From NCBI GenBank assembly GCA_907163345.1, contig CAJQUN010000055.1, forward strand, positions 3,038,001 to 3,102,000: a stretch of 64,000 nt of DNA, read 5' to 3'. A program made the position numbers and the translations under genes. The notes under the pieces are model-generated. The model was not told the DNA's origin. It saw only the letters and a list, made by a program, of their open reading frames with translations, and ran no database searches. The DNA is from Haberlea rhodopensis (Eukaryota; Streptophyta; Magnoliopsida; Lamiales; Gesneriaceae). Within the stretch, counting starts at the first letter, position 1. Each line of letters opens with the position of its first letter. This document shows positions 48,406 through 60,008 of this stretch, in pieces.

Positions 48406-48920
48406 CCTCACACATTATCTCTAGTAATGTTGTTATAGACCATCACAACTTGGACAGTAACATGGTGGCTAGTACACTGTTGAGAATTGTACGATGTGAT
48501 TCTTCGTACGGGAGATTAAGTAGGTAAGGGATAATGTTAAAGATAAATATGGTTATGAAATCTCGGATACGAAGGTGTGGCGAAGTTTGCAACATGCAAT
48601 GGAGAATGTTTATAATACATGGGATAGCTATGAGCGTCTACTTCTAAAATACTTTATCCAAGTATAATCCGGAGCAATTGTAAATTGTAACCATTTAAAA
48701 TCGAATAACTTGGGGTGGTGAATACATTGAATTATTTTGGAAGAGCAGTAAATATACCAAATGGCCCAAAGGTGCCAAAGCCATGTGACAACAGAAGAGA
48801 AACAATCTACCAGATGGCCCAGTAGTATCATACCCACCCGATGACCCGCATTGTCAACCTCAACTGATGGCTTGAAACTTGGAGCAAATGGTTTTAGCCA
48901 ACTCTAAGTAAATGAAAATT

Positions 48921-49442
48921 ACTGTTGATGTATTTTTTTATCCTTATGTTTTTAGCTTGATTGGTATTTAGGCAAGTAAAAACTTGTTCATTTAATGTTT
49001 TGTTGTATTTGTAAGGCATATATCATCTATTTGTTCTCTTATGCATAATTTCAGATTTAAATTCATTAAACTATCATAGGCTTCATGTCATTTGTTCTAC
49101 CAACTTATATATCATGTCATTTGTTCTTTTATTTATTTAAAAAATTATTAAACAAAATTGTTTTTTCATTTATTTGAATTTTGTTTGTATTTTCAGCTTA
49201 TTAATGTAACTTTCGTTTGCGTGTTTTCAAATTACTTATGTCTTTATTTTTAGATTGCCATTTATTTTAATACATATAATAGATGTTTTATAGGGTATTT
49301 TTGGAATATTAAAAATTGATATAGTGTATTAAATACACTCGCTTTATTAATAGTATAGATAGATATAAAATATGTGCAACTCTATTTTACATAGTACATT
49401 CGAAAATTTGCTTGCAATAAAATCCACTCTCCTAAAATTTAC
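48921..49442. other. Intergenic, downstream of LEA gene
   Basis: AT-rich. Its right part (about 49260-49365), read on minus, opens TCTATACTATTAATAAAGCG and resembles a Helitron 5' end. It probably also holds the LEA 3' UTR. No gene. Confidence 0.4.
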
Positions 49443-51532
49443 TCATAACTCCGCCGAGTCCCTTCTCATATGTTCTCCAAGATCGCCTGCAGCTTGTGAA
49501 ACCCTCTCCTTAGCTGCTTCATATTTTTCCTTCGCCTGTTCGGAAGTCGAATCCTTCGCCAACTTATAAGCTTCGCTAGACTTCGACTTAGCATCCTCGT
49601 ACGCATCAAACGCCTCATCGCCGCTACCATGCGACAACGTCTTTTCTTTGGCGTCACTTTCCTTTCCAGTGACCATCTGTATGTTGTCTTCCATCTTATC
49701 CGAGGCCGCATCACATGTTTTATCGTTCACAGCTTCTTCCGCTTCTCCAACAATGCTAGAGGCCGAGGCCGAGGCACGAGTGTTGGAGGTTTTGTTTTTA
49801 GCCCATTCCTTGGCATCATTGGCCATGTCCGAGGCGGGTTTCATGGCTCGACCGGCGTTATCAGATGTATGCAAATAGGTGTCAAATGCTTTATCCTTGG
49901 CTTTACTTGCCATGTCTGAAGCCCTGTCCATGGATTTACCCCCTCGATCAGAAATGGAATCGTATGCATCGTTGGCCTTATCCTTGCGGCTCTGCTTTGC
50001 ATCAGAAGTGATATCAGAGGCTTTCTTCATGGCTTCACTAGCCTTTTCGGAAGCGTATTTCTTGGCATCACTTAGTTTGTCGGATGTTTCATTGGCTATA
50101 TCATTGGCCTTTGATGAAGCATACTTCGATGTTTCTGCAGGAAAACCCGATAATCTAATGAATCAGGGAACGATTACACGCGCGTAAGTAAGAGGGATTG
50201 GAAACTTTTTGTATATGTGATGTCACCGTATGCAGCAGAATTCATAGTATCTGTGGATTTTGATGCAGCACCTTTCACTTTATCCATCAACTTTTGGGCT
50301 GCTTCTTTTGCACTATCTGAATTCAATCTAAGTCCCCTGATTCAAAGATAGATTAGAATCTGAAAATTAATAATGATTTATCGGGAAAAAAAAACTGTTA
50401 CGAATAAATAATAAATTGTCTAATTCCTTTATAAATTCGAGATCCGAATGTAAGATCCTAATCCTGAATTCAGTACTCATAGACTACCTCCAAATATATA
50501 AACCAACACAAATAAACCAACACCGATAAGAAAAATATTATAGAATAACAAGCTCGAGCTTGAGAGCAGTCAAAACCGGACCTGCCGATACCTCGATTTG
50601 ACATGTTTGATATTATCAAATAACATTATATAATATTTATTTTATTTTTTTAAAATATATATCAACATATGTTTATTATAATTTCAAATTGTTATCAATA
50701 CAAAAATATTATTACATTAATATAGCATATCAATCAACTAAATATTCAACATAAAAAATTAATAAAACATGTAAAACACAACAAGCAATATAAAAAAAAA
50801 TTAATATCCCTTTATTAAAGAATATTTAAAAAATTATAAAATGATAAATATGTTTATATATATATAAAATACACATTTATTGAATTATATGATTTTTTTG
50901 ATAAAATATCTATAAAATATTAGTTTGTAATTATTTCAATAAAAATAATTTATATATAATATATTTTTGTTTTAATAATTTAATTTATAAATTTAACAAA
51001 AATTAAAAACTTTTTAAAAAATGAATAATGAAGGAGCCTATCATTTGAATCAATCGGTTCACTGGATTATCGCTTTAATCGGTCACTGAATTATCGCTTT
51101 AATCGATATTCCAACGATTTTTTAGTAGTATGGTTTTAGAGGTCAACTAGATCGGAAGATCGGACCAAGTATCGATCATAACGTTCTCAATACATTGCTT
51201 GAAAGAACAATTCAAGAAACATCGTCTCCCAGAACAGTTGATCACAGATTGCAAATAAAGAATAGTTGATCACAGATTGCAAATAAATTGTAAGAAAGAT
51301 AACATCATCAAATAATTAATAATTACTCGGATATCTTGCTCAAAGTCCTATCGGCCCAAGAACCAGTTTTGTATTTGGCCTCAGAAACCGCCTCCTCCGG
51401 CTCTTGCCCCCGCCTCTTCATGTTTCCGGCGGCCATATTGGCTTTCTGCGCCGTCTCCTCTACCCAGCACCACCCCACCGACATCACTGCCGCCAGGCAC
51501 ATCACCAACAACGCCCCTCTCTTCAACTCCAT
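49443..51532 (-). CDS. LEA_4 (group 3) protein with N-terminal signal peptide
   Basis: A late-embryogenesis-abundant protein; the family protects membranes and proteins during desiccation. Three exons: 51327-51532, 50227-50336 and 49443-50134. Introns of 990 and 92 bp have GT-AG ends and phases 2 and 1, giving 335 residues. Start ATG 51530-51532. MELKRGALLVMCLAAVMSVG is a convincing signal sequence, unusual among LEA_4 proteins and suggesting entry to the secretory pathway. The rest is a hydrophilic, Ala/Lys/Asp/Ser-rich amphipathic repeat array (ASDMASKAKDKAFDTY, AKEWAKNKT, EKYEAAKERVSQAAGD) with no cysteines after the signal except one near the centre. It ends MRRDSAEL. The ABRE and TATA upstream fit ABA/drought or seed expression, which is inference. 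Confidence 0.9.
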
Positions 51533-51657
51533 GCCCAAATCCTGTAGATTAATGTCTAACTTTTGATGATCAAATCAGTCTATTTCCTTTCAAAATAAAT
51601 TCAAGAAACTTGCAGTTGAAATCATGAATAGAAGTAGGCGTTTAAGGATGTATGAAC

Positions 51658-51738
51658 CTGTTTAAATAGATTAATGGTGTGACGGTGAAACGTTGCGGCC
51701 TGCATAGGGACGAGGATTAGTCGCAGTTTGCCACGTAA
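51658..51738 (-). promoter_or_regulatory. LEA core promoter: ABRE and TATA-like box
   Basis: On the minus strand TTACGTGGCA (about 51729-51738) contains the ACGTGGC abscisic-acid response core. About 60 bases downstream, CTATTTAAA (about 51659-51667) is TATA-like, and the ATG is about 125 bases further on. Order and spacing are those of a plant promoter. Confidence 0.6.
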
Positions 51739-51739
51739 C

Positions 51740-53770
51740 AGGGTGACAATTACCCATAAAGTATATGGTTTAACTCTCGTTAATTAAAATATATTATTAT
51801 TTTAAATAAAATAATAATAAATTAATATACTAACAATTATATTAAATTAATCTATAAATAAAATCTAGTTATAAATTCTTACAAGTGTCCTTGGGAATGT
51901 TGGAAGATGGGATTAACATTATTATTGAAGGATTAAGAAAATATATATATTAAAAAGAAAACATACTTATTAGTGAATTATGATGACACATAATATATTT
52001 ATTTATTTCATTATTTTTAGACACCTAATAGATGTCAGTTTACCATCTTCCAATTTATTTAAATATTAAAATAAATAGTTCTATCATCTATGAAATACGA
52101 TTAAATCAAAATTAAAAATAATTTATTACGATTTTGATTTATTATGTATCTGATATTGACTGGATCTTTGACATGTAGCGCTTTATGTGTATTGAAATCT
52201 ATATATTATAATCGATTGTGTGAATGCAATTTAGTATGCAAAATGTGCTGTCGTGGCATGTTTTGAACGCCAGTTTCATTTTGAAGCAAGGCCCAAATAA
52301 ATATTTTTAATTATTATTTAAAATTAAATATTTAATGTTAATTATATAATATAAATATGAAATAGTAAAATAAAAAAAATATTTGTGAAAAATTCAAATT
52401 TACTACTATTAATTGAATAAATAAAAATTACAATTACCAAACAAAACTTAAAAAACATAAAATAGTAATATAAATAAACAACTTTCTTCATTTAATCAAA
52501 CAGATACATATGTCTTTCTACACCCCTTCGTGAAATAGTCGGCTCGGAATTAACTCAAAGCTGTCTAGCTCATAGCTGCCTAGCTCCTAGCTCTAACTCA
52601 TAGCTACAAGGCTCAGTGAAGGAAGAGCCCTTGCATTCCCTCCGGTCATTGCGGGGCTCGCCTAAGATTTAGCTCAGTAGCATCCTAGCATGTTAGCTCT
52701 TTCAGTCATAATGCTTTGTATATGGATAGTGAGACTAAGCAATAATGAGTATACCGTGCGTACGCATGCCTGGAGATCGCTTTCGTTCACTACGTGAACT
52801 CAAGCTCTCTCTCTTCACTATTCACTACACTCCGTTCCGTTCATAGGTAGCTTCAAGGCAGCCGGGGAGGCGGCTTGCAGTCTCCGCCTCCGAGCAATTT
52901 CATGGCTCTCCGGTCGCCCTCCCTAATCAAACAACTGGATCAGATCCGGGTTGTTTGATAGAATCGGCTTCGGTTATCGACTATCGATATTTAACCAATC
53001 TTTTAAAAAAATATACATCTTTATGTTATTTTGTATCAATCTACTTCTAGTTTAATCTAGAACTCTTATATTAAAACAAGACTTTGAGTGAATTGTGGAT
53101 ATCAGAAGCATTAGTAGATCATGTGCTATGATGGAAAGCACTAACCAAAGTTTCGCATTATGTTTCCACCATGTCAAAAAATCATTTTTTTCTAATTCTT
53201 GGTCACTATAACGAATAATTTTGTTTAATTATAATTGAAGTTTGGTAATTGAAGATAAAGTAGAAGCAATCGAACTATAATCTAGTTTTTTTCTTAATAT
53301 TATCGATAGAGAACTATAATCTTGGTAATGTCTTTGGAGACATAATATATTTATTTTATTATCTTTGACACCATAAGTAAAATAGAAATCAGTCTACCGT
53401 CTTCTAATGTATTTAAATTTCAAATAAATAGTTATATTAAATAAGATTAAATCTAATTAAAAATAATTTATTATAATTTTGAGTTATTTAAATTGTAATG
53501 TATCTAACATTGTGTGGATATTCAACATGTAGCGCCTTATGTGTATTTTATCTTTATATGACTATTTTGTGTAGAAATGAAATATATATATTATATAGGG
53601 TCAAGTTCCTCGGCTTACACATAATACGATTATTATATACCCATATTATAGAGATTATACAGAAAATTAAAGAATACTTTAGAAAATCGTATTGATCTCG
53701 AAGTGACCCTTTTTTTGGAAATTATATTATTCGACATATATATTCGATTGTGTGAATGTAATTTATTTCA
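51740..53770. other. AT-rich intergenic DNA with an ancient direct duplication
   Basis: No gene. About 51960-52250 and 53335-53775 are diverged direct repeats, sharing for example CATGTAGCGC-TTATGTGTATT and CGATTGTGTGAATG-AATTTA. Between them is the compositionally distinct block listed next. Confidence 0.6.
52510..52975. other. GC-richer island, possibly organelle-derived
   Basis: Sharply less AT-rich than both sides, with repeated AGCTCATAGCTGCCTAGCTC-like units, then GGCAGCCGGGGAGGCGGC and GCTCTCCGGTCGCCCTCCC stretches. The style resembles plant mitochondrial intergenic DNA, but no organelle gene can be named. An unclassified transposon is the alternative. Confidence 0.3.
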
Positions 53771-53787
53771 TATACTAGTCGGCAAAA

Positions 53788-54459
53788 TGGAGAAACGCCA
53801 TTGGTGGTTAAGAGGTATCGATGAGCAGCAAGTTTCGATACCTAGGTTCAGTTATTCAAAAGGATTGAGAGATCGACAGTGACATTAACCATAGGATTCA
53901 CGTTGACTGGTTGAAGAACGCCACCAAAGTTCTTGCGATCGTAATATCTCGCTGAAATTGAAGGGAAAGTTCTATAGAACTGCCGTTAGACCCGCAATAT
54001 TGTATGAAACTGAATGTTGGGCACCCAAAGGGGATCACATCCAAAAGATGAGTGTGACAGATATGTGTATGCTTCGTTGGATGTGCGGTAAGACCAGAAG
54101 AGGTAAAATAATGAATGAAGATATTCGAGTTGAAGTAGGTGTAACTTGTATAGAAGAGAATATGCAAGAAAGCCACTTACGTTGGTTTGATCATGTTCGA
54201 CATAGGCCCAGCGGTGCACTTATGCGTCGAGTGGAGTACATGGATTCGGCCAGTTTACGAGAGCGAGAAGACGACCTAAAAAGACATGGCTCGAAGTTAT
54301 ACGCAAAGATTTGGAGTGCAAGGTGATTAGATATGTTGACCGATAGAAGCGCTTGGAGAAGACTGACGCATGTGTCCGATCCGACTTAATTCTCTATATT
54401 ATTAATGTAACCTACCCCAATTCCTTGGGATTCAAGATTTAGTTGTTGTTTTTTTGTTG
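53788..54459 (+). mobile_element. 5'-truncated LINE with 17-bp TSD
   Basis: 672 bp flanked by perfect TSD TATACTAGTCGGCAAAA (53771-53787 and 54460-54476). It encodes the 3' end of a LINE RT ORF: FRYLGSVIQKD, then LKGKFYRTAVRPAILYETEC, MCMLRWMCGKTRRGKI and LRWFDHVRHRPSGALMRRVE, with a frame break near 53870-53955. It ends in a short TTG-rich tail. 5' truncation and TSD size are standard for target-primed reverse transcription. Confidence 0.9.
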
Positions 54460-55013
54460 TATACTAGTCGGCAAAAAAATAAGGTTAATATTTAACAAAA
54501 TCATATGTGAACAATTCATGTTACAACTCATCCGCTATTGTTATCACCCTAACACTAACTCTAATTTCAGCAAAATTAACAAATTATCTCATAACTAATT
54601 CTAATATAATCAATTGTCTATTTAAAGTAATAAAACTTGGGATTTAACAATTTAAATTTAAATAAATTTAATAATTAGCAGTGATAAAATTATGATTAAA
54701 TAAGATGGGTCATAAAATTTCTATTGAATTTGATCAAAATTGCTTAAAGCTCCATAATTATTGAAATAAATATATGATAAAATTTAACCTTTATTTATTA
54801 TATGTAATTTAGATATTTCAAGCATCAATGATTATGAAGTCATGTGGCAAGAAGATGTCAGTGTTCAAACAATCATCATCTTTTCATGATTGAATTTCAA
54901 GAAAATATTGATAAGATCAAATACTTAAATGATGGATGATTCAAGTGGGTCGACCTACTATTCCCAATTGTTGGTAGAATATATGAGCAGAGCATTTATG
55001 TTGGCGGTGTCCT

Positions 55014-55235
55014 TAAAGGTACTATCCTTTAAGCACCCCAAATCATTGGACTGGCACACCCAAATGTTGAGTGTGTCAATTCAATGGCCATGCTGTCCTG
55101 AAGGATATTTGGCGATACCTTTAAAGGTACTATCATTTAAGCACCCCAAATCATTGGATTGACACACCCAAATGTTGAGTGTGTCAATCCAATGACCATG
55201 ATGTCCTTCAGGACAGTATCCTTCAGGACACAAAT
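55014..55235. repeat. Direct duplication carrying a 17-bp-arm hairpin
   Basis: Two copies (about 55018-55107 and 55128-55215) of AAAGGTACTATC-TTTAAGCACC... Each contains CATTGGATTGACACAC-(loop)-GTGTGTCAATCCAATG. The arms are perfect in the second copy (about 55152-55195) and mismatched in the first. Outer TGTCCTGAAGGATA/TATCCTTCAGGACA arms pair across the second copy (55095-55108 with about 55207-55220). Foldback MITE-like. Confidence 0.75.
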
Positions 55236-55529
55236 AAACCGAGTAGAGCATGCTGCTTAGAACCACTTGACATGATCTGACATTTAGAGCTGATCAATTC
55301 ATTCAGTTGAATATAAGTGAATTCTAATAATTTTGGTTCTTAAAATGATTGCAAAATTATATTCTTATATTATTTAAAACATCATGTATCAACAAAATAT
55401 TGGCGACGACAAGATGGAAACAAGTGGATCAAGATCAACAATAAAATATCTTTTTTTATACTAATGATTGATCTCTTTATTTGGGAAATAAAATAATTTG
55501 ATGGCCAGAGTTATAAATTTTAAATTTTT

Positions 55530-55745
55530 TTATATTTCTTTCATATTTTGTATATTGACTTAAATTCTCATTTCGAGGTAGTATATTTGATACTTTTTTA
55601 ATATATTTCTTTCATATTTTTATACATTGACTTTAATTATCATTTCGATATAGTATATTTTGATATTTTTTTTAATATATTTCTTTCATATTTTTGTACA
55701 TTGACTTTAATTATCATTTTGATGTAGTATATTTGATTTATTTCT
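55530..55745 (+). repeat. Three-copy tandem repeat, about 73-bp unit
   Basis: Units start near 55530, 55601 and 55674, each TATATTTCTTTCATATTTT followed by a TACATTGACTT-AATTATCATTT block and a GTAGTATATTTGAT block. Confidence 0.75.
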
Positions 55746-56801
55746 ACTAATTTTATCACATTAAAATCATTAAATAACTACTTAATGTAAAAAGTATTAT
55801 CGATACTGGAAATATTCAAATTATATATAATAAACAATAATAATAAAGGCTAAGTTTGAATCATATATATTTCAATAATTATCGAACTTTAAACAATTTC
55901 AATCAATTAATTAGAAATTTTCTGTCATTTAAATTGTTAAATTTTTATTTTTATTTTATTAATATAAAATAGGAATTTGATTATACCAGAATTAGTGGTG
56001 GGATAATTTTTTAATTTTGTTGAAATTAGATTTAGTGTTGATATTCTGAACGTGCAATAGTGGATGCATGTAACAGAAATTGTTACAGTAAACGTGACAG
56101 AAGATTTGGAGCATGTGTAATCATCTATCATCTAAGGCATAAGTTTATTTAATTGACACTCATCTGGTGCAACCTCTCATATCAATATGTCACTTAATAC
56201 ATGGCTTTTTGTATTACATAAGGAAATAAAATTATGATCTGCTAACAACTATATCTTTTGGCATAATGATAAATGCTTGATAAGTGATCACATTATTTAC
56301 ATGTGAATAATGATTCGGCCCAACTGAATATTTGTTATTTAATATATCCTTAGAATAAATGTTTGATTACTACAACTATATATTGGTTGTAAATTTACAT
56401 TTTATTCAAAAATCGAAAAGTGGTAGAGTGCCCAACATCTTATGATGGGATCTATATTTATTTGAATTTATTAGTTACTTTGTTTGGACGCTTATATGAG
56501 CTTGCTTTGTTCATTTGTTGTTTTATGTTATGTTATGAATACTCATGCATATATTATCACCAAAACTAGGGTAAATTATACAAATTGTTTCATAGAATAT
56601 GAATATTTGGAATGATAGTTTAACCATTTATGACTAATCAAATATAACCCAAAAAAAAGTATTTTTTAATAAAAGTAGTCTCACATAAATGTTTTATCTA
56701 AATAAAAGTGATCCTAAGTCCTTAACAAAACTTTTGAATATTTTTGTTTAAAAATAATTTCTGAGACTATATTTTTGATAAAAACATTTGTGTGAGACTA
56801 C

Positions 56802-57956
56802 TGTTGGAATATATTTATAAGTTTTGGCAATAATAAAAGTCTACCATTTGAAGAATCTACCGACTATTTAAAGAGTCTACCAAGTCAATAGGATCATTGA
56901 CTTAACAAGAAGTCGACCTGTTGATCAAATAGAGTCTATCGCTTTAACTGAAGTCTATCGGATGATATCAAAAGAGTAAAGAAGTCTACCGGATGATATC
57001 AGAAGAGTAGAGAAGTCTATTGGAAGATAACAGAAGACTTAAATAGATTATTCTACTGGAAAACATCAGTTGACTTCAGACCAGCAGACCAAATCACTGA
57101 GAAAAGTCAGCAAACGAAGATCGCAAGAAGACAAAAAGCGCAACAGAATTTATTCTGACAATAGTACGCTATGCCATATCAGTGCCACCAATCATGTCAG
57201 AATAAACTAGCCGGTAACAAAATTTCAAAGAAGATAAAATGAATTTGGACACAAATCTGGAAGCTGATTTGGCGGGTTCTTTCCATTTGAAGAAATGTTA
57301 CCGTTGCAATTTAAGTGCAATAAATACCCTAGAAGCCTTTTGAAGAAAGATCTTCTGGACCCACGAAATTATCAAGCTATTCAAGCAAATCATTCAAAGC
57401 ATTTATTGCAATCAAAAGCTGAGCAGTGACAGAGCATTCAAAGCGATCGTGAAGATCTAAGTTCAGTTGTCTAATCCTCAAGAACACTCAAGCTATTTAC
57501 TGGTTACTATCTTTGAGAGATAAGAGAGTTCGAAAAAATCATTGTATGCATTCAGTCTATGTCTCAAATTCATTGCAAACTTTGTGATCTGTGTGGGTTT
57601 AGGAGTTTAGGTTATCTGTGTGGTATTAGCCTAAGTAGGTTGTATATTGTAAAAGTTGTAAACCAAATCTTTCAATGTTTCCTTCCTACAAAGAAGAAGG
57701 GGAGACGTAAAAGCGTTTATGCTTCGAACTTCCAGAAACAACTATTGTGTCATTTACTTTCTTTATTTACTCTACCGCATTTTTTTCTGGCTTCAATTTG
57801 TTTTTCACAATCTCGGTAGACACCTTCCACATTATTTATTAATTGTCTACTGACTTTCCTTAATTGAAACTCTACCGCAGTATTTAACTCGAAGAAAATT
57901 CGATTTGAGCCAGTCTTTATTCAACCCTCATTCTAAACACTATTTCGATCCTAACA
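56802..57956 (+). repeat. 5' LTR of a truncated copia element
   Basis: TGTTGGAATATATTTATAAG...GATCCTAACA, 1155 bp, followed after AG by a PBS-like TGGTATCAG (57959-57967). U3 carries four tandem GAAGTCTA(C/T)CGGATGATATC-type units (about 56940-57050). No 3' LTR is present in the window. Confidence 0.85.
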
Positions 57957-57957
57957 A

Positions 57958-58178
57958 GTGGTATCAGTGCATGTGTTCTCAATTTATAGAATACTTGAAC
58001 TGATTGCATCATTCAACAACATCCCTATATTCTTAAAAGAAGACTGTGATGATTGGAGAATCTGCAGACAAGCTCATCTGTCGGCTCAGGACGATGATAT
58101 GTGGCAATTCGTTTACAGACCAATGAAGATCTTGAAAGTAATCACCGCCGCAGAAGTTATATCCCTATTTCTAACTTG
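57958..58178 (+). pseudogene. copia gag N-terminal fragment
   Basis: Directly after the PBS. Reads FLKEDCDDWRICRQAHLSAQ then DDDMWQFV and MKILKV, the opening of a DUF4219-type copia gag. A TGA ends it at about 58177, and the sequence then changes to LINE-derived DNA. The start codon region is damaged. Confidence 0.7.
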
Positions 58179-58299
58179 ATTGTTTAACGACTAGTTTTAC
58201 AACTAACTTCAACTAATTTGAATAAAATAATCTTGAATTAGTTTTGAGCTTCGCTTGGGTAATATGTATTATTATCTTGACAGGTGAGGCTATGGCATC

Positions 58300-59215
58300 A
58301 GCAAACAACGTAAATGTGGATAATGTCAAAAGTTTAGTAGACTTGTTTCTATTGCTCTTGATAAAGATAGTAATATTGAAGAGAATGGTTCGTGGTTATG
58401 GTGGAACGGGTTGTGTTTGGAGAAGAAACTTCTTTTGTTGGGAGGAGTCTCTTCTCGATGAACTTTTATCTATTATTGACATGATCAAACCTCAAATCTT
58501 TCAAGAGGACGTATGGATCTGGAAGCACGATACTCATGGATGTTACTCAGTCGGCGTACAGGTTTTTGAAGAAGAAAGCTGACCACCAACCTCGTACTTT
58601 TCAGCAGTATCTCAGTAATTTATGGTGTATAACGGTTCCAAGTAAACTTTCATTTTTTTCTTGGAGAATGCTACCAGGACTATATTCCGATGGGAGTGAA
58701 CTTGCAGCATCAAGGAGCATTTAACTCTCATAACTCGTTGGATTGTGTGCTATGCAATAATAATCAGGAAAATATCACTCATTTGTTTTTTATTTGTTCA
58801 AGTGTCTGTCAGGTTTAGAAAGATTTATATGACTGGTTTGGAATTGTCACAGTAGGCCAAGCATAACTGGTCTCGACTCTGGAACAACACATGGAATTAT
58901 TACCTAGAAATAGATTCACATATTGTTGGGCTAACTATATGCCAATGTTGCATTTGGAGTATTTGGGCTTTAAAAAACAATGTTTTGTTGAAGGGTGAAG
59001 CTGTCCAAATTGACCAAGTTGTTGAGCTTATCAAAGTTAGATCATGGAATTGACTCGAAGCAAAAGAAATGGGTCCTCTAATTACGCTCTCACGGATTTG
59101 TTTAGGTGTGTTACCGCATGTTTATTATTTTTCTAGTTATCTTTGTATACTGGACTTGTAGGGGTGCACCCCTTGTGCTTATTATTTAATAATATTTTGT
59201 CTTAACAACAAAAAA
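58300..59215 (+). mobile_element. LINE 3' end with zf-RVT domain
   Basis: A decayed C-terminal LINE ORF2. FFCWEESLLDELLSI and DVWIWKHDTHGCYSV lead into the reverse-transcriptase zinc-binding domain (AYRFLKKKAD; LWCITVPSKLSFFSWRML; CVLCNNNQENITHLFFICSS), with frameshifts near 58560 and 58720. A GGGGTGCACCCC-containing 3' UTR and an AACAACAAAAAA tail end the element. No TSD was found, and it abuts a copia fragment on the left. Confidence 0.8.
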
Positions 59216-59721
59216 TACGGAAGGCCAAGAGAATTTACAAAATGTCATTTTGACTTCTGTCCATGGAAGATATTGTGGGTTCATCTTGTTTTGCCTGAGA
59301 TTCTTGACCGCCTTTTTTAAAAAAAATTAAGACGTTTTGATGGGCTTTAATCTTTATGAAAATGTTGTTGATTTCAATCAAGATAACATTTGGTTGAAGT
59401 ATAATGTTTATTTTCAGTTAGATAATCAGTCTCTTATAAGTGGTTATGAACTTGTGATGACTTGAAACAATTTCTATGAACATAGCGAAAGCTACCTTAG
59501 TTTGCAAATTGGAAATGCTTTTCATTGAAATTGCTTCGATCTTGGTTAATCTTCCATATTTTTGGGGCAAGTACTTTTTGTTAGTCTTTTGCTTGGTCGA
59601 AATTTTGCATCCCCTCAGAGGTATCTGAGTTTGTATGATTCTTTATGCTAATTGTGTCAGAATCATGGTCATTGAGACTTGGTGAGTTTGTGTGTGATGT
59701 TACGATGACATCCATTCAGCT
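59216..59721. other. Unassigned AT-rich sequence
   Basis: T-rich on + with no sustained frame. It could be an old intron or pseudogene; nothing specific was recognised. Confidence 0.4.
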
Positions 59722-60003
59722 TGTTAGAAAATAAATAATAAATTGGTCAATCTCTCTACAAGCTCGGGCTTTTAGATGAGACGACAATTCTTTATGGTAT
59801 CAGAGAGCATGTGGCTAACGCCAAGGTCCCGAGTTCAAAACTCACAAACAACAATTCCATCCAAATTAAATATGCACTTGATGGGCCTCCCAAAAAAAGA
59901 GGAACAAATTGGTCAACGTGTGAGGGGGAATGTTAGAAAATAAATAATAAATTGTCAAATCTCTCTACAAGCTCGTGCTTTTAGATGAGACGGCAATTCT
60001 TTA
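59722..60003 (+). mobile_element. TRIM (miniature LTR retrotransposon)
   Basis: 282 bp. Two 73-bp LTRs (59722-59794, 59931-60003) start TGTTAGAAAATAAATAATAA and end TTCTTTA. A PBS TGGTATCAGAGAGC begins immediately after the 5' LTR (59795), and a PPT GTGAGGGGGAA precedes the 3' LTR (59920-59930). TSD CAGCT (59717-59721, 60004-60008) is perfect. No coding capacity, as for all TRIMs. The termini are TG...TA instead of TG...CA. Confidence 0.9.
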
Positions 60004-60008
60004 CAGCT

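Larger units (their letters stand above)
40430..48920 (+). pseudogene. Decayed MULE transposase, split by two LTR insertions
   Basis: Fragments readable on + belong to one MURA-like frame. 41019-41312 has MKMLHLYVERE-type N-terminal sequence. 41690-41753 joins across the copia element to 46702, giving KNKKYLITSVKDY + FVRVATRKYSVVES. It continues to about 46880 (LCKLWSKNN...WVSSSFFQ). Beyond the solo LTR, 48411-48660 reads DHHNLDSNMVASTLLRIVRC and YGYEISDTKVWRSLQHAMEN, the segment before the DDE domain in MULE transposases. Many stops and frameshifts. The catalytic domain is not recognisable. A short inverted repeat at 40474-40527 (CGCCACT...AGTGGCGGAC, GTCCGCCACT) lies near the presumed left side. 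The element ends are not defined. Confidence 0.6.
54477..56801. other. AT-rich intergenic DNA with local repeats
   Basis: No gene. Contains the hairpin duplication near 55010-55230, a three-copy tandem repeat of about 73 bp at 55530-55745 (TATTTCTTTCATATTTT units), and otherwise featureless AT-rich sequence. Confidence 0.6.

Noticed and set aside
49466..49919. Open frames overlapping the LEA exon in other frames and strands
   Set aside because: Shadows of the LEA_4 coding sequence, whose three-exon model agrees in splice sites and phase.
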